A stretch of DNA of 7,023 nt from Rhodobacterales bacterium UBA3080 (GCA_002366645.1 DFBM01000152.1:1249-8271), one strand, 5' to 3'; counted from the first letter of the stretch, positions 1-5,236 are shown. Notes: generated by a model not told the origin, from the letters alone. Made by a program: numbers and translations.

Positions 1-849
1 CTGCATCAAAACGCCGGCATGACGATGGCCGAGTTCAAAGGTATTTTCTGGTGGGAGTGGGGACACCGTTTCCTCGGTCGTTTTGTCGGGTTGGTCTGGT
101 TCGTAGGATTTGTGTGGTTCGCCGTGCGTCGGCAAATTCCGACGGGCTGGAATGGACGGTTGATTGGCGTAGGTGCGCTTGGTGGTCTTCAGGGTGCTGT
201 CGGATGGTGGATGGTTTCCTCGGGACTTGAGGGTCGGATGGTCGATGTTGCCTCCTATCGTTTGGCGACACATCTCGGGTTGGCATTCTTTATTCTGGGG
301 CTGATCGCGTGGTTTGTATTTGAGTTGCGTCGCGAGAGCGCGGATTTGTTACAGGCACGGCGTCGGCGGGAAATTGGGTTGGGAGGTTTGACCACGGTTC
401 TGGTCGTGGTGCTATTCCTGCAGATACTGCTTGGGGCGCTGGTGGCTGGCATTGATGCTGGGCGCAGTTTTCCGACGTGGCCGAGTATGGCTGGCTCGTT
501 CCTGCCGTCGGAGAGTTTTGACTATGTGCCGATGTGGTCCAACTTTTTTGAAAACCCGGCGCTGGTTCAATTTAACCACCGCCTGCTTGGCTACATTGCG
601 TTTGCATTTGGCGGATATGTCTGGTGGCGGAGCCGCAAAAGCGCGCTTGCGGCGGTGAGGTCCAGTTATGACTGGATGATCGTGCTGCTTTTCGGTCAAG
701 TGGTATTAGGGATCGTGACGGTTCTCTATGCGGCCCCTGTTTTCGTCGCAATCGTGCATCAGCTCGGGGCTGTGACATTATTCGTACTCGCCCTTAAAGC
801 ACGCTTTGATGCGGCCTTTCCGGCTGAACAAAAGATTTCCCGCAAATAA
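1..849 (+). CDS. ctaA: Heme A synthase (COX15/CtaA), 5'-truncated by window edge
   Basis: Integral membrane enzyme that oxidises the C8 methyl group of heme O to a formyl group, giving heme A for aa3-type cytochrome oxidase. The frame is open from base 1, so the gene starts upstream. About 282 residues are present, and roughly the first 100 (including the first membrane helix) should be missing, judging from the usual family length. I count seven hydrophobic segments here against eight in the family. Four histidines sit in the expected heme-ligand contexts: EWGHR (codon at 64-66), ATHLG (271-273), FNHRLLG (577-579) and IVHQLG (757-759). The loop DAGRSFPTWPSMAG matches the COX15-like class found in alphaproteobacteria and mitochondria. 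The ATG at 19 is internal, because conserved sequence (NAGMT) spans it. The stop lies three bases before the left arm of a large inverted repeat, and the next gene converges. Confidence 0.95.
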   Translation: MHQNAGMTMAEFKGIFWWEWGHRFLGRFVGLVWFVGFVWFAVRRQIPTGWNGRLIGVGALGGLQGAVGWWMVSSGLEGRMVDVASYRLATHLGLAFFILGLIAWFVFELRRESADLLQARRRREIGLGGLTTVLVVVLFLQILLGALVAGIDAGRSFPTWPSMAGSFLPSESFDYVPMWSNFFENPALVQFNHRLLGYIAFAFGGYVWWRSRKSALAAVRSSYDWMIVLLFGQVVLGIVTVLYAAPVFVAIVHQLGAVTLFVLALKARFDAAFPAEQKISRK

Positions 850-852
850 CAG

Positions 853-995
853 ACGCCGAGCGCAGCGAGGCTTGGCCCAACTGGCGCCGCTTTCCCGTAG
901 GGGAAGCGGCAATCAGGCGGGAGTGCTCCCGTCCGTCAGGTCTTGATCAAAGATCAAAACCCTCCCGTTGGGGGTAGCCTCGCTGCGCTCGGCGT
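853..995. repeat. Composite inverted repeat with perfect 20-bp arms
   Basis: Bases 853-872 are the exact reverse complement of 976-995, a 20-bp GC-rich arm separated by 103 bases. The element fills nearly all the space between the convergent ctaA and crotonase genes: it begins three bases after the ctaA stop, and its right arm ends on the last base of the crotonase stop codon. Smaller hairpins lie inside it (886-910, 918-931, 940-960, 962-974). Transcripts from either side would fold it, so it may act as a bidirectional terminator or RNA-stabilising structure. No T-tract follows either arm, so it is not a classical intrinsic terminator. It could also be a dispersed intergenic (REP/MITE-like) repeat. 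The inverted repeat is seen directly; its role is inferred. Confidence 0.8.
886..910. other. Nested strong hairpin inside the composite inverted repeat
   Basis: Bases 886-896 pair with 900-910: 11 pairs, one of them T-G, closed by a 3-base loop. It is the strongest of the internal hairpins and lies near the left arm, on the ctaA side. A run of T at 891-893 lies within the stem, but none follows it, so it does not look like a simple terminator. It is best read as part of the folded structure of the 853-995 element. Confidence 0.6.
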
Positions 996-1783
996 TATTG
1001 ATCCCACTCGGGGTGGCGTCTATCCAGAAACGCTGCGATACCGTTTTCGGTGTCGCGGAACAGCATGTTTTCGGCCATGACTTTGCCGGTGTATGCGTAG
1101 GCTTGTTCCAGAGTCATTTCGGCTTGGTTGTAGAAGGCTTCCTTACCCACCTTCACCGCCACACCAAGCTGCGCCGCGACTTTTTCGGCCAGTGCCAGTG
1201 TTTCGGCTTCCAGTTCTTCCGGTGCGACAACGCGGTTAACCAATCCGTAAGCTTGGGCTTTGCCGGCACTAATGAACTCACCTGTCGTCAGCATCTCGAA
1301 CGCCTGTTTCCGCGGGATGTTTCGCGATAGCGCGACCATTGGGGTCGAACAGAACAGCCCGATGTTCACGCCGTTTACGCCGAACCTCGTACCTTCGGTC
1401 GCCACAGCCATGTCGCAGGAGGCTACGAGTTGGCACCCTGCGGCCGTGGCAATGCCGTGGACCTGTGCGATAACTGGCTGGGGGAGTTTGGTGATTTTTG
1501 TCATCAGCCCGCCACAGGTAGCGAACAGGTCGTTGAAGTAGGCTTTGCCTCCGTCTTCGGTTTGGCGTGCAGCTGTCATTTGTTTCAGGTCGTGACCGGC
1601 GCAGAAGGCTTTGCCGGCACCTGTGATAACAACGGCACGGATCGAACGGTCTTGGGCGATCGAATCCAGCTCTGAATTCAGAGCCTCCAGCATTTCTTCT
1701 GAAAGGGCGTTCAGTTTTTCCGGAGCGTTCATCGTCAGTGACGCAACGGCATTCCGGTCTTGGCGTAGTAAAATCTGGGACAT
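995..1783 (-). CDS. Crotonase-fold protein, ECHDC3-like enoyl-CoA hydratase/isomerase family
   Basis: A 262-residue protein of standard crotonase length. The CoA-binding and oxyanion-hole segments are clear: KAFCAGHDL (residues 58-66) and HGIATAAGCQL (109-119). The C-terminal helices end in AFLDRRHPEW, as expected for the fold. The two catalytic glutamates of classical enoyl-CoA hydratase (Glu144 and Glu164 of the rat enzyme) align with Gln118 (AGCQL) and Gly138 (FGVNG). The stretch NIGLFCSTPMVALSRN (140-155) resembles eukaryotic ECHDC3, which carries the same substitutions. Standard water addition to enoyl-CoA is therefore doubtful, and the reaction and substrate are unknown. The start is the ATG read from 1783, with AGGAGA at 1796-1791 seven bases upstream. 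The gene is convergent with ctaA and divergent from a PaaI-type thioesterase gene. Automated pipelines would call it enoyl-CoA hydratase; family assignment is firm, function is not. Confidence 0.9.
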   Translation of the reverse strand: MSQILLRQDRNAVASLTMNAPEKLNALSEEMLEALNSELDSIAQDRSIRAVVITGAGKAFCAGHDLKQMTAARQTEDGGKAYFNDLFATCGGLMTKITKLPQPVIAQVHGIATAAGCQLVASCDMAVATEGTRFGVNGVNIGLFCSTPMVALSRNIPRKQAFEMLTTGEFISAGKAQAYGLVNRVVAPEELEAETLALAEKVAAQLGVAVKVGKEAFYNQAEMTLEQAYAYTGKVMAENMLFRDTENGIAAFLDRRHPEWDQ

Positions 1784-1790
1784 CGGGGAA

Positions 1791-1796
1791 TCTCCT
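1791..1796 (-). promoter_or_regulatory. Ribosome binding site of the crotonase gene
   Basis: Read on the minus strand this is AGGAGA, seven bases before the ATG at 1783, which fixes the start. A second similar motif, AAGGAGAA (1810-1803), lies slightly further upstream with no start codon at a usable distance. Confidence 0.75.
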
Positions 1797-1834
1797 AATA
1801 TGTTCTCCTTACAGTTCCACGCGGCGAAGAATTT

Positions 1835-1840
1835 GGGAAG
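1835..1840 (+). promoter_or_regulatory. Ribosome binding site of the thioesterase gene
   Basis: GGGAAG five bases before ATG 1846. It is a modest match to the anti-Shine-Dalgarno sequence, but no better motif precedes the alternative in-frame ATG at 1858, so it supports the 1846 start. Confidence 0.5.
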
Positions 1841-1845
1841 ACAAA

Positions 1846-2265
1846 ATGAAACCTAAGATGACCATTCCTGAAATACACGATTTTCTAGACAAGGAATTTC
1901 CACAGATGAAAGGTGCCTTCGAGGTTCTGGAGCTAGAACCTCGAAGACTTAAGCTGAGGATGAAGATTACCGAGGAAAATCTGCGGCCCGGTGGAACGGT
2001 GTCAGGTCCGGCCATGTTTACGGCGGCAGATTGTGCATATTATATTGCTACGCTGGCGATGATCGGCCCCGAAGCGTTGGCGGTTACGACCGGATGCTCG
2101 ATAAACTTCATGCGAAAACCCGAACCGACGGATTTGATAGCCGAAGCGCGGGTAATGAAGCTGGGCAAGGTTTTGAGTGTTGGTGATGTGATGCTTTATT
2201 CCGAAGGGATGGACGAGCCTGTCGCACATGCACATCTAACCTACTCGATCCCGAAACCGCGTTAA
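1846..2265 (+). CDS. PaaI-type hotdog-fold thioesterase
   Basis: A 139-residue single-domain hotdog protein, the usual size for the PaaI/YbgC-like acyl-CoA thioesterases that hydrolyse acyl-CoA to free acid and CoA in the cytoplasm. The family signature is the segment RPGGTVSGPAMFTAADCAYY (residues 47-66), which begins the long central helix of the hotdog. Asp62 is the likely acidic active-site residue. A beta-strand with SINFMRKPEPTDLIAEARV (85-103) follows, and it ends with AHAHLTYSIP. I chose the ATG at 1846 because GGGAAG lies five bases upstream and the family's N-terminal helix begins just after it. The open frame extends back to 1738, but that part lies over the crotonase N-terminus and is not family-like. 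Divergence from an acyl-CoA crotonase gene suggests a shared acyl-CoA substrate or control. The actual substrate cannot be read from the sequence. Confidence 0.88.
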   Translation: MKPKMTIPEIHDFLDKEFPQMKGAFEVLELEPRRLKLRMKITEENLRPGGTVSGPAMFTAADCAYYIATLAMIGPEALAVTTGCSINFMRKPEPTDLIAEARVMKLGKVLSVGDVMLYSEGMDEPVAHAHLTYSIPKPR

Positions 2266-2334
2266 ATATTGGGGTATAATAATACCTAATTCGTAAGGCT
2301 TTGTTTTGCAGCGTTTTTACGGGGTAATTGGCCG

Positions 2335-2362
2335 TTGACTGTGTCGCAAAAACCCTTAGAAA
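2335..2362 (+). promoter_or_regulatory. Candidate promoter of rplM-rpsI
   Basis: A TTGACT box (2335-2340) is followed, after 16 bases, by TAGAAA (2357-2362) as a possible -10. The -35 matches the sigma-70 consensus at five of six bases; the -10 is weak. Transcription would start near 2370, leaving a leader of about 55 bases that contains a hairpin. The placement is right for a ribosomal protein operon after an unrelated gene, but it rests on pattern matching only. Confidence 0.5.
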
Positions 2363-2379
2363 CCCCATATCGAATTCAT

Positions 2380-2398
2380 GCGAGGGGTTATCCTTCGC
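2380..2398 (+). promoter_or_regulatory. Hairpin in the rplM leader
   Basis: Bases 2380-2387 pair with 2391-2398 (eight pairs, two of them G-T) around a TTA loop. The hairpin lies between the predicted transcription start and the rplM ATG, 26 bases before the start codon. L13 leaders that control this operon are known in other bacteria, so an autoregulatory role is possible. I do not recognise any described leader motif here. Confidence 0.4.
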
Positions 2399-2424
2399 GA
2401 CACTACTCCGAAACGGATCAAAAA

Positions 2425-2889
2425 ATGAAAACTTTCTCAGCCACTCCGGCCGATATTGACAAGAAATGGATCCTGATCGACGCTGAAGGCGTTGTTCTGG
2501 GCCGTCTTGCCTCTCTCGTTGCTATGCGCCTTCGCGGTAAGCATAAAGCGACTTTCACGCCGTCCATGGATATGGGCGACAACGTTATCATCATCAACGC
2601 TGAAAAAGTGCAGATGACTGGTAAGAAACGTAGCGACAAGCGTTACTACTGGCACACAGGCCACCCAGGCGGCATCAAGTTCCGTACTGCTGGTGAAATC
2701 CTCGAGGGAAAATTCCCCGAGCGTGTAATGGTAAAAGCTGTTCAGCGTATGCTGCCAGGCGGCCCGTTGTCGAAAACACAGATGACTAACCTTCGCGTTT
2801 ATGCAGGTGCCGAGCACCCACATGAAGCCCAAAACCCTGAAGTTCTGGACGTTAAAGCCATGAACCCTAAAAACACGCGGAGTGCTTAA
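2425..2889 (+). CDS. rplM: 50S ribosomal protein L13
   Basis: A 154-residue L13 of typical alphaproteobacterial length, an early-assembling protein that binds 23S rRNA in the large subunit. Recognisable segments, in order, are KKWILIDAEGVVLGRLAS (residues 13-30), LRGKHKATFTPSMDMGDNVI, the conserved KRYYWHTGHPGG, and VQRMLPGGPLSKTQMTNLRVYAGAEHPHEAQNP near the C-terminus. I chose ATG 2425 because the protein then begins MKTFSATPADIDKKW, the family's normal start. An upstream in-frame TTG at 2335 would add 30 unlike residues and overlaps the promoter -35. The Shine-Dalgarno match is poor: an A-rich stretch with CGGATC stands before the ATG. The gene is followed two bases later by rpsI, the widely conserved rplM-rpsI pair. 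Confidence 0.98.
   Translation: MKTFSATPADIDKKWILIDAEGVVLGRLASLVAMRLRGKHKATFTPSMDMGDNVIIINAEKVQMTGKKRSDKRYYWHTGHPGGIKFRTAGEILEGKFPERVMVKAVQRMLPGGPLSKTQMTNLRVYAGAEHPHEAQNPEVLDVKAMNPKNTRSA
2879..2882 (+). promoter_or_regulatory. Ribosome binding site of rpsI inside the rplM 3' end
   Basis: GGAG lies within the last codons of rplM, nine bases before the rpsI ATG. With a two-base gap between the genes, ribosomes finishing L13 cross this site, so S9 translation is likely coupled to L13 translation. Confidence 0.65.
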
Positions 2890-2891
2890 TC

Positions 2892-3386
2892 ATGAGTGAC
2901 GACATCAAAACACTCGACGATCTTAAAGAAGCTGTTGTTGCTGAAGCTGTTGTGGCCGAAGCTGAAACCGCTGCCCCTCGCGAGCCTGTACGTGACGATC
3001 TTGGTCGTTCCTACGCAACCGGCAAACGTAAAGACGCTGTTGCACGCGTTTGGATCAAACCCGGTTCCGGTAAAGTTACTGTTAACGGTCGCGAAATGAA
3101 CAAATACTTCGCACGTCCGGTTTTGCAGATGGTTCTGCGTCAACCATTCGAAGTTGCCGGTGTAACTGGTGAATTCGACGTGATGGCAACTGTTAAAGGT
3201 GGTGGTCTTTCGGGCCAAGCTGGCGCAGTTAAGCACGGCATCTCCAAAGCATTGCAGTTGTTCGAGCCTTCGCACCGTGCGGCGCTTAAAGCGGCTGGCT
3301 TCCTGACACGCGATAGCCGTGTTGTTGAGCGTAAGAAATACGGTAAGCGCAAAGCGCGTCGTAGCTTCCAGTTCTCGAAGCGTTAA
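2892..3386 (+). CDS. rpsI: 30S ribosomal protein S9
   Basis: A 164-residue S9, a small-subunit head protein whose C-terminal tail reaches the P-site tRNA. The conserved core begins near residue 37 (GRSYATGKRKDAVARVWIKPGSGKVTVNGREMNKYF), continues through GGGLSGQAGAVKHGISKAL, and ends with the basic tail SRVVERKKYGKRKARRSFQFSKR, which includes the invariant SKR end. The N-terminal extension of about 35 residues is absent from the 130-residue E. coli protein. It is acidic and alanine-rich, with a tandem AVVAEAVVAEA repeat, and such extensions are usual in alphaproteobacterial S9. The start follows rplM by two bases with GGAG upstream. A strong terminator closes the operon downstream. Confidence 0.98.
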   Translation: MSDDIKTLDDLKEAVVAEAVVAEAETAAPREPVRDDLGRSYATGKRKDAVARVWIKPGSGKVTVNGREMNKYFARPVLQMVLRQPFEVAGVTGEFDVMATVKGGGLSGQAGAVKHGISKALQLFEPSHRAALKAAGFLTRDSRVVERKKYGKRKARRSFQFSKR

Positions 3387-3409
3387 TCAGCTTTTCAAGT
3401 ATTTTGATC

Positions 3410-3436
3410 AAGGGCGCTTTTTTAGGCGCCCTTTTT
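3410..3436 (+). terminator. Intrinsic terminator of rplM-rpsI
   Basis: A perfect stem, 3410-3417 with 3426-3433 (AAGGGCGC pairing with GCGCCCTT), surrounds an eight-base T-rich loop. The T-tract 3432-3436 follows at once. It lies 23 bases after the rpsI stop, a textbook rho-independent terminator. Confidence 0.9.
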
Positions 3437-3468
3437 CGTGGGTAACGCGCGATTTGCCTTAAATACGC

Positions 3469-3480
3469 CGCAATATTGCG
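3469..3480. promoter_or_regulatory. 12-bp perfect palindrome upstream of the lipoprotein gene
   Basis: CGCAATATTGCG is its own reverse complement. It lies 77 bases before the lipoprotein ATG, just upstream of the weak promoter-like TTGATT at 3505-3510. A second, partial ATTGCG copy follows at 3492-3497. It could be an operator for a dimeric regulator, but I recognise no specific factor. Confidence 0.3.
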
Positions 3481-3557
3481 TTTTATGCAGCATTGCGCAT
3501 TGAATTGATTACGATTTCACTGCATCCATTAGTAATAGTTTATTAGCGAGGCGTAGA

Positions 3558-4169
3558 ATGAAATTTCCTAAAATTATACTGGTAACCGTAGCCCTTGGCT
3601 TGCTGTCTGCCTGTACCTTCCAAAATACAAAATATGCTGCCGAGGTTTCAGCCGAGCAAAGCGCTGGCTGGCATCTGCATGATGTTCAGGTCTCGGTTCC
3701 GACGGCACTTACAACGTCGGACGTAAATTTGTTCCAACCTAACGTTGATGTCGTATGGCACGGTGATCCGGCTGGCGATCGTAAGCAACAGGTTGCTGTA
3801 ATTCTTGAAGATGCAATTGAAAGCGCAGCTGAGAACATGTCTGGCCCGCGCGGTGTAGTCGTTCAGGCTACTTTGATCAGGTTTCATTCGCTTACACCAA
3901 AGGCGCGTGCGGTAACTGGCGGGGTTCATAAAATAGCGTTTTCGATTCAAGTTGTAGATGACGAGACCGGAGCGGTTTTGGCTGGCCCGACTGTCATTGA
4001 AGCCGATGTCGAAGCATTTGGCGGCTGGCAGGCTGTGGAAGCGGACGCACGGGGTGATACACCGAAACTTCGTATATCGAACCGAATCACGGAGGTTGTC
4101 CGCAGTTGGCTGGGTCTTGCGGGATCAGACGCTGTTGTACAATCTCGTGTGCTTGCCCTTGGGCACTAG
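3558..4169 (+). CDS. Small outer-envelope lipoprotein, DUF6778-like, function unknown
   Basis: A 203-residue protein with a lipoprotein signal peptide: Lys2 and Lys5, a hydrophobic stretch (residues 6-16), then the lipobox LSAC with Cys19 as the predicted lipidated residue. The residue after the cysteine is Thr, so nothing indicates inner-membrane retention and an outer-membrane location is plausible. The mature part is mixed alpha/beta with no transmembrane segment. It has conserved-looking pieces such as WHLHDVQVSVP, VDVVWHGDP and ADVEAFGGWQAVEADARGDTPKLRISNRI. From memory it resembles the Rhodobacterales lipoprotein family DUF6778; I hold that name with moderate confidence. The start at ATG 3558 has GAGG (3548-3551) six bases upstream. 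The gene stands alone between two terminators, so it is its own transcription unit. No function can be assigned. Confidence 0.85.
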   Translation: MKFPKIILVTVALGLLSACTFQNTKYAAEVSAEQSAGWHLHDVQVSVPTALTTSDVNLFQPNVDVVWHGDPAGDRKQQVAVILEDAIESAAENMSGPRGVVVQATLIRFHSLTPKARAVTGGVHKIAFSIQVVDDETGAVLAGPTVIEADVEAFGGWQAVEADARGDTPKLRISNRITEVVRSWLGLAGSDAVVQSRVLALGH

Positions 4170-4190
4170 TCTCGATATCAAAATCGAACT

Positions 4191-4220
4191 GGAAAGGGTC
4201 GGCTTTTGTCGGCCCTTTTC
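4191..4220 (+). terminator. Intrinsic terminator of the lipoprotein gene
   Basis: Bases 4191-4203 pair with 4208-4220 (13 pairs, three of them G-T) around a TTTT loop. The 3' arm ends in TTTTC and is followed by CTTTCC. The site starts 22 bases after the stop codon. Position and shape fit a rho-independent terminator, although the terminal T-run is short and partly inside the stem. Confidence 0.75.
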
Positions 4221-4264
4221 CTTTCCACACCATCGAATGTATGGTGGATGAAACGGCCGTGTGA

Positions 4265-4274
4265 CGCTATAGCG
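4265..4274. promoter_or_regulatory. 10-bp palindrome and weak promoter-like region before the acyltransferase gene
   Basis: CGCTATAGCG is a perfect palindrome. Immediately after it stands CTGACA (4276-4281), a possible -35 box, with only poor -10 candidates around 4300-4306. Some promoter must lie between the upstream terminator and the gene start. I cannot place it firmly. Confidence 0.25.
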
Positions 4275-4348
4275 CCTGACAATTTAGGTGATAAAGCTGG
4301 ATTAATTCATAAAGTTGTCATACTTGGTCGATGAAGGCTTTAAGCATC

Positions 4349-4353
4349 GAGGA
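4349..4353 (+). promoter_or_regulatory. Ribosome binding site deciding the acyltransferase start
   Basis: GAGGA lies six bases before ATG 4360. The frame is open further upstream to a TTG at 4315, but that has no comparable site, so the start is placed at 4360. Confidence 0.7.
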
Positions 4354-4359
4354 TGGCAT

Positions 4360-5220
4360 ATGCGTGTTCAGCACACTTCGGCAAAAGAGATCAGCTATTC
4401 GACCACGGCAAAAAACCGTCGTGGGCGTGTACTAATTCGCACGGTTGAAAACGCAACCGGTCGAATTCGGGTGATGCGACAGGTGCGTGGCTACGATAAG
4501 GCCATGGCCGAAGGGCAGCTATTCTGGGATGTGGTGCCAAATCTTTGCGGTCTAAGTTTGGATATCGTTTCAGGTTCGCTGGACAATATTCCAAAGACTG
4601 GCCCCGTCGTGATGCTGTCGAACCACCCTTACGGAATTCTGGACGGTCTGATGCTGGGCCATATAATGTCACAATCCCGCAGTGACTTTAAAATTCTGGC
4701 CCATAAAGTGTTCAGCAAGGCGCAGGATCTGGATGAAGTAATTTTGCCGATCAGTTTTGATGAAACCCGCGAAGCGACGGCAATGAACCTAAATACGCGG
4801 AAACTTGCGCTTGATTACCTCGGAGAGGGCGGTGCGGTTGGTATTTTCCCGGGTGGGTCTGTTTCGTCACCACGACGCGTCTTCGGTCGTCCTATGGACC
4901 CGAAATGGCGGACATTCTCGGCCAAGATGATTGCAAAATCCGATGCGACGGTCGTACCTATCTTCTTTGATGGCTATAATTCGCGGCGTTTCCAGATGTT
5001 TGGCAAAGTGAACCGCACCATCAGAACCGCGCTTTTGATCAACGAATTCAAAAGACGGCTTAACGCGCCTGTCCGGGTTGCAATCGGAGATCCATTGGGG
5101 CGCGATGCATTGGATGCTTACATCAAAGATCCACGGGCGATGATGGAATTCCTGCGGTCGTCAACTTATGGCCTGTCATCCAGCAAGATTGACGACGGCG
5201 TGTATGGCCATGATTTTTAA
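4360..5220 (+). CDS. Lysophospholipid acyltransferase family protein (PlsC-like)
   Basis: A 286-residue protein of the glycerolipid acyltransferase (LPLAT) superfamily, which moves acyl chains from ACP or CoA to a lysolipid at the cytoplasmic membrane face. The first active-site block is SNHPYGILDG (residues 87-96). His89 and Asp95 are separated by five residues, not the classical four. The third block reads GIFPGGSVS (161-169), where classical PlsC has FPEGT, so the usual glutamate is replaced by glycine. Both features recur in a divergent LPLAT branch also seen in hemolysin-like putative acyltransferases. A hydrophobic piece (VVPIFFDGYNSRRF, 198-211) forms the later substrate-side strand. 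No clear transmembrane helix is present, suggesting peripheral attachment. murI follows after 15 bases, so the two are probably one transcript with an envelope theme. The acyl acceptor (lysophosphatidic acid, ornithine lipid or another) is unknown. Confidence 0.87.
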   Translation: MRVQHTSAKEISYSTTAKNRRGRVLIRTVENATGRIRVMRQVRGYDKAMAEGQLFWDVVPNLCGLSLDIVSGSLDNIPKTGPVVMLSNHPYGILDGLMLGHIMSQSRSDFKILAHKVFSKAQDLDEVILPISFDETREATAMNLNTRKLALDYLGEGGAVGIFPGGSVSSPRRVFGRPMDPKWRTFSAKMIAKSDATVVPIFFDGYNSRRFQMFGKVNRTIRTALLINEFKRRLNAPVRVAIGDPLGRDALDAYIKDPRAMMEFLRSSTYGLSSSKIDDGVYGHDF

Positions 5221-5236
5221 GAGGAATATCTTAAAA
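5215..5236 (+). promoter_or_regulatory. Inverted repeat enclosing the murI ribosome binding site
   Basis: TTTTAAGA (5215-5222) is the exact reverse complement of TCTTAAAA (5229-5236), with a six-base loop. The arms contain the acyltransferase stop codon, the first bases of the Shine-Dalgarno GAGGA (5221-5225) and the A of the murI ATG. The stem is AT-rich with a single G-C pair, so it would be marginal; any effect on murI translation is inference. Confidence 0.4.

Noticed and set aside
943..957. FNR/FnrL-type box TTGAT-N-ATCAA
   Set aside because: The half-sites are five bases apart where the box requires four, and the site lies between convergent 3' ends where no promoter is expected.
968..1330. 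Plus-strand open frame opposite the crotonase gene
   Set aside because: It is the shadow of a well-supported minus-strand gene, and the translated product looks like nothing known.
1738..1845. N-terminal extension of the thioesterase into the crotonase gene
   Set aside because: It lies over the opposite-strand crotonase N-terminus, lacks family similarity, and ATG 1846 gives the usual hotdog length.
2275..2280. Perfect TATAAT as a -10 box upstream of rplM
   Set aside because: No acceptable -35 lies 16-18 bases upstream, and the extended -10 TG is absent. It is kept only as a possible alternative start.
2335..2424. Upstream extension of rplM from a TTG codon at 2335
   Set aside because: The added 30 residues are unlike any L13, the TTG coincides with the candidate -35 box, and MKTFSATPADIDKKW is the normal family start.
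4172..4187. Small hairpin TCGAT/ATCGA after the lipoprotein gene
   Set aside because: Five pairs with a six-base loop and no T-tract; the stronger terminator at 4191-4220 explains the 3' end.
4315..4359. TTG start at 4315 for the acyltransferase
   Set aside because: No ribosome binding site precedes it, whereas ATG 4360 has GAGGA at ideal spacing.
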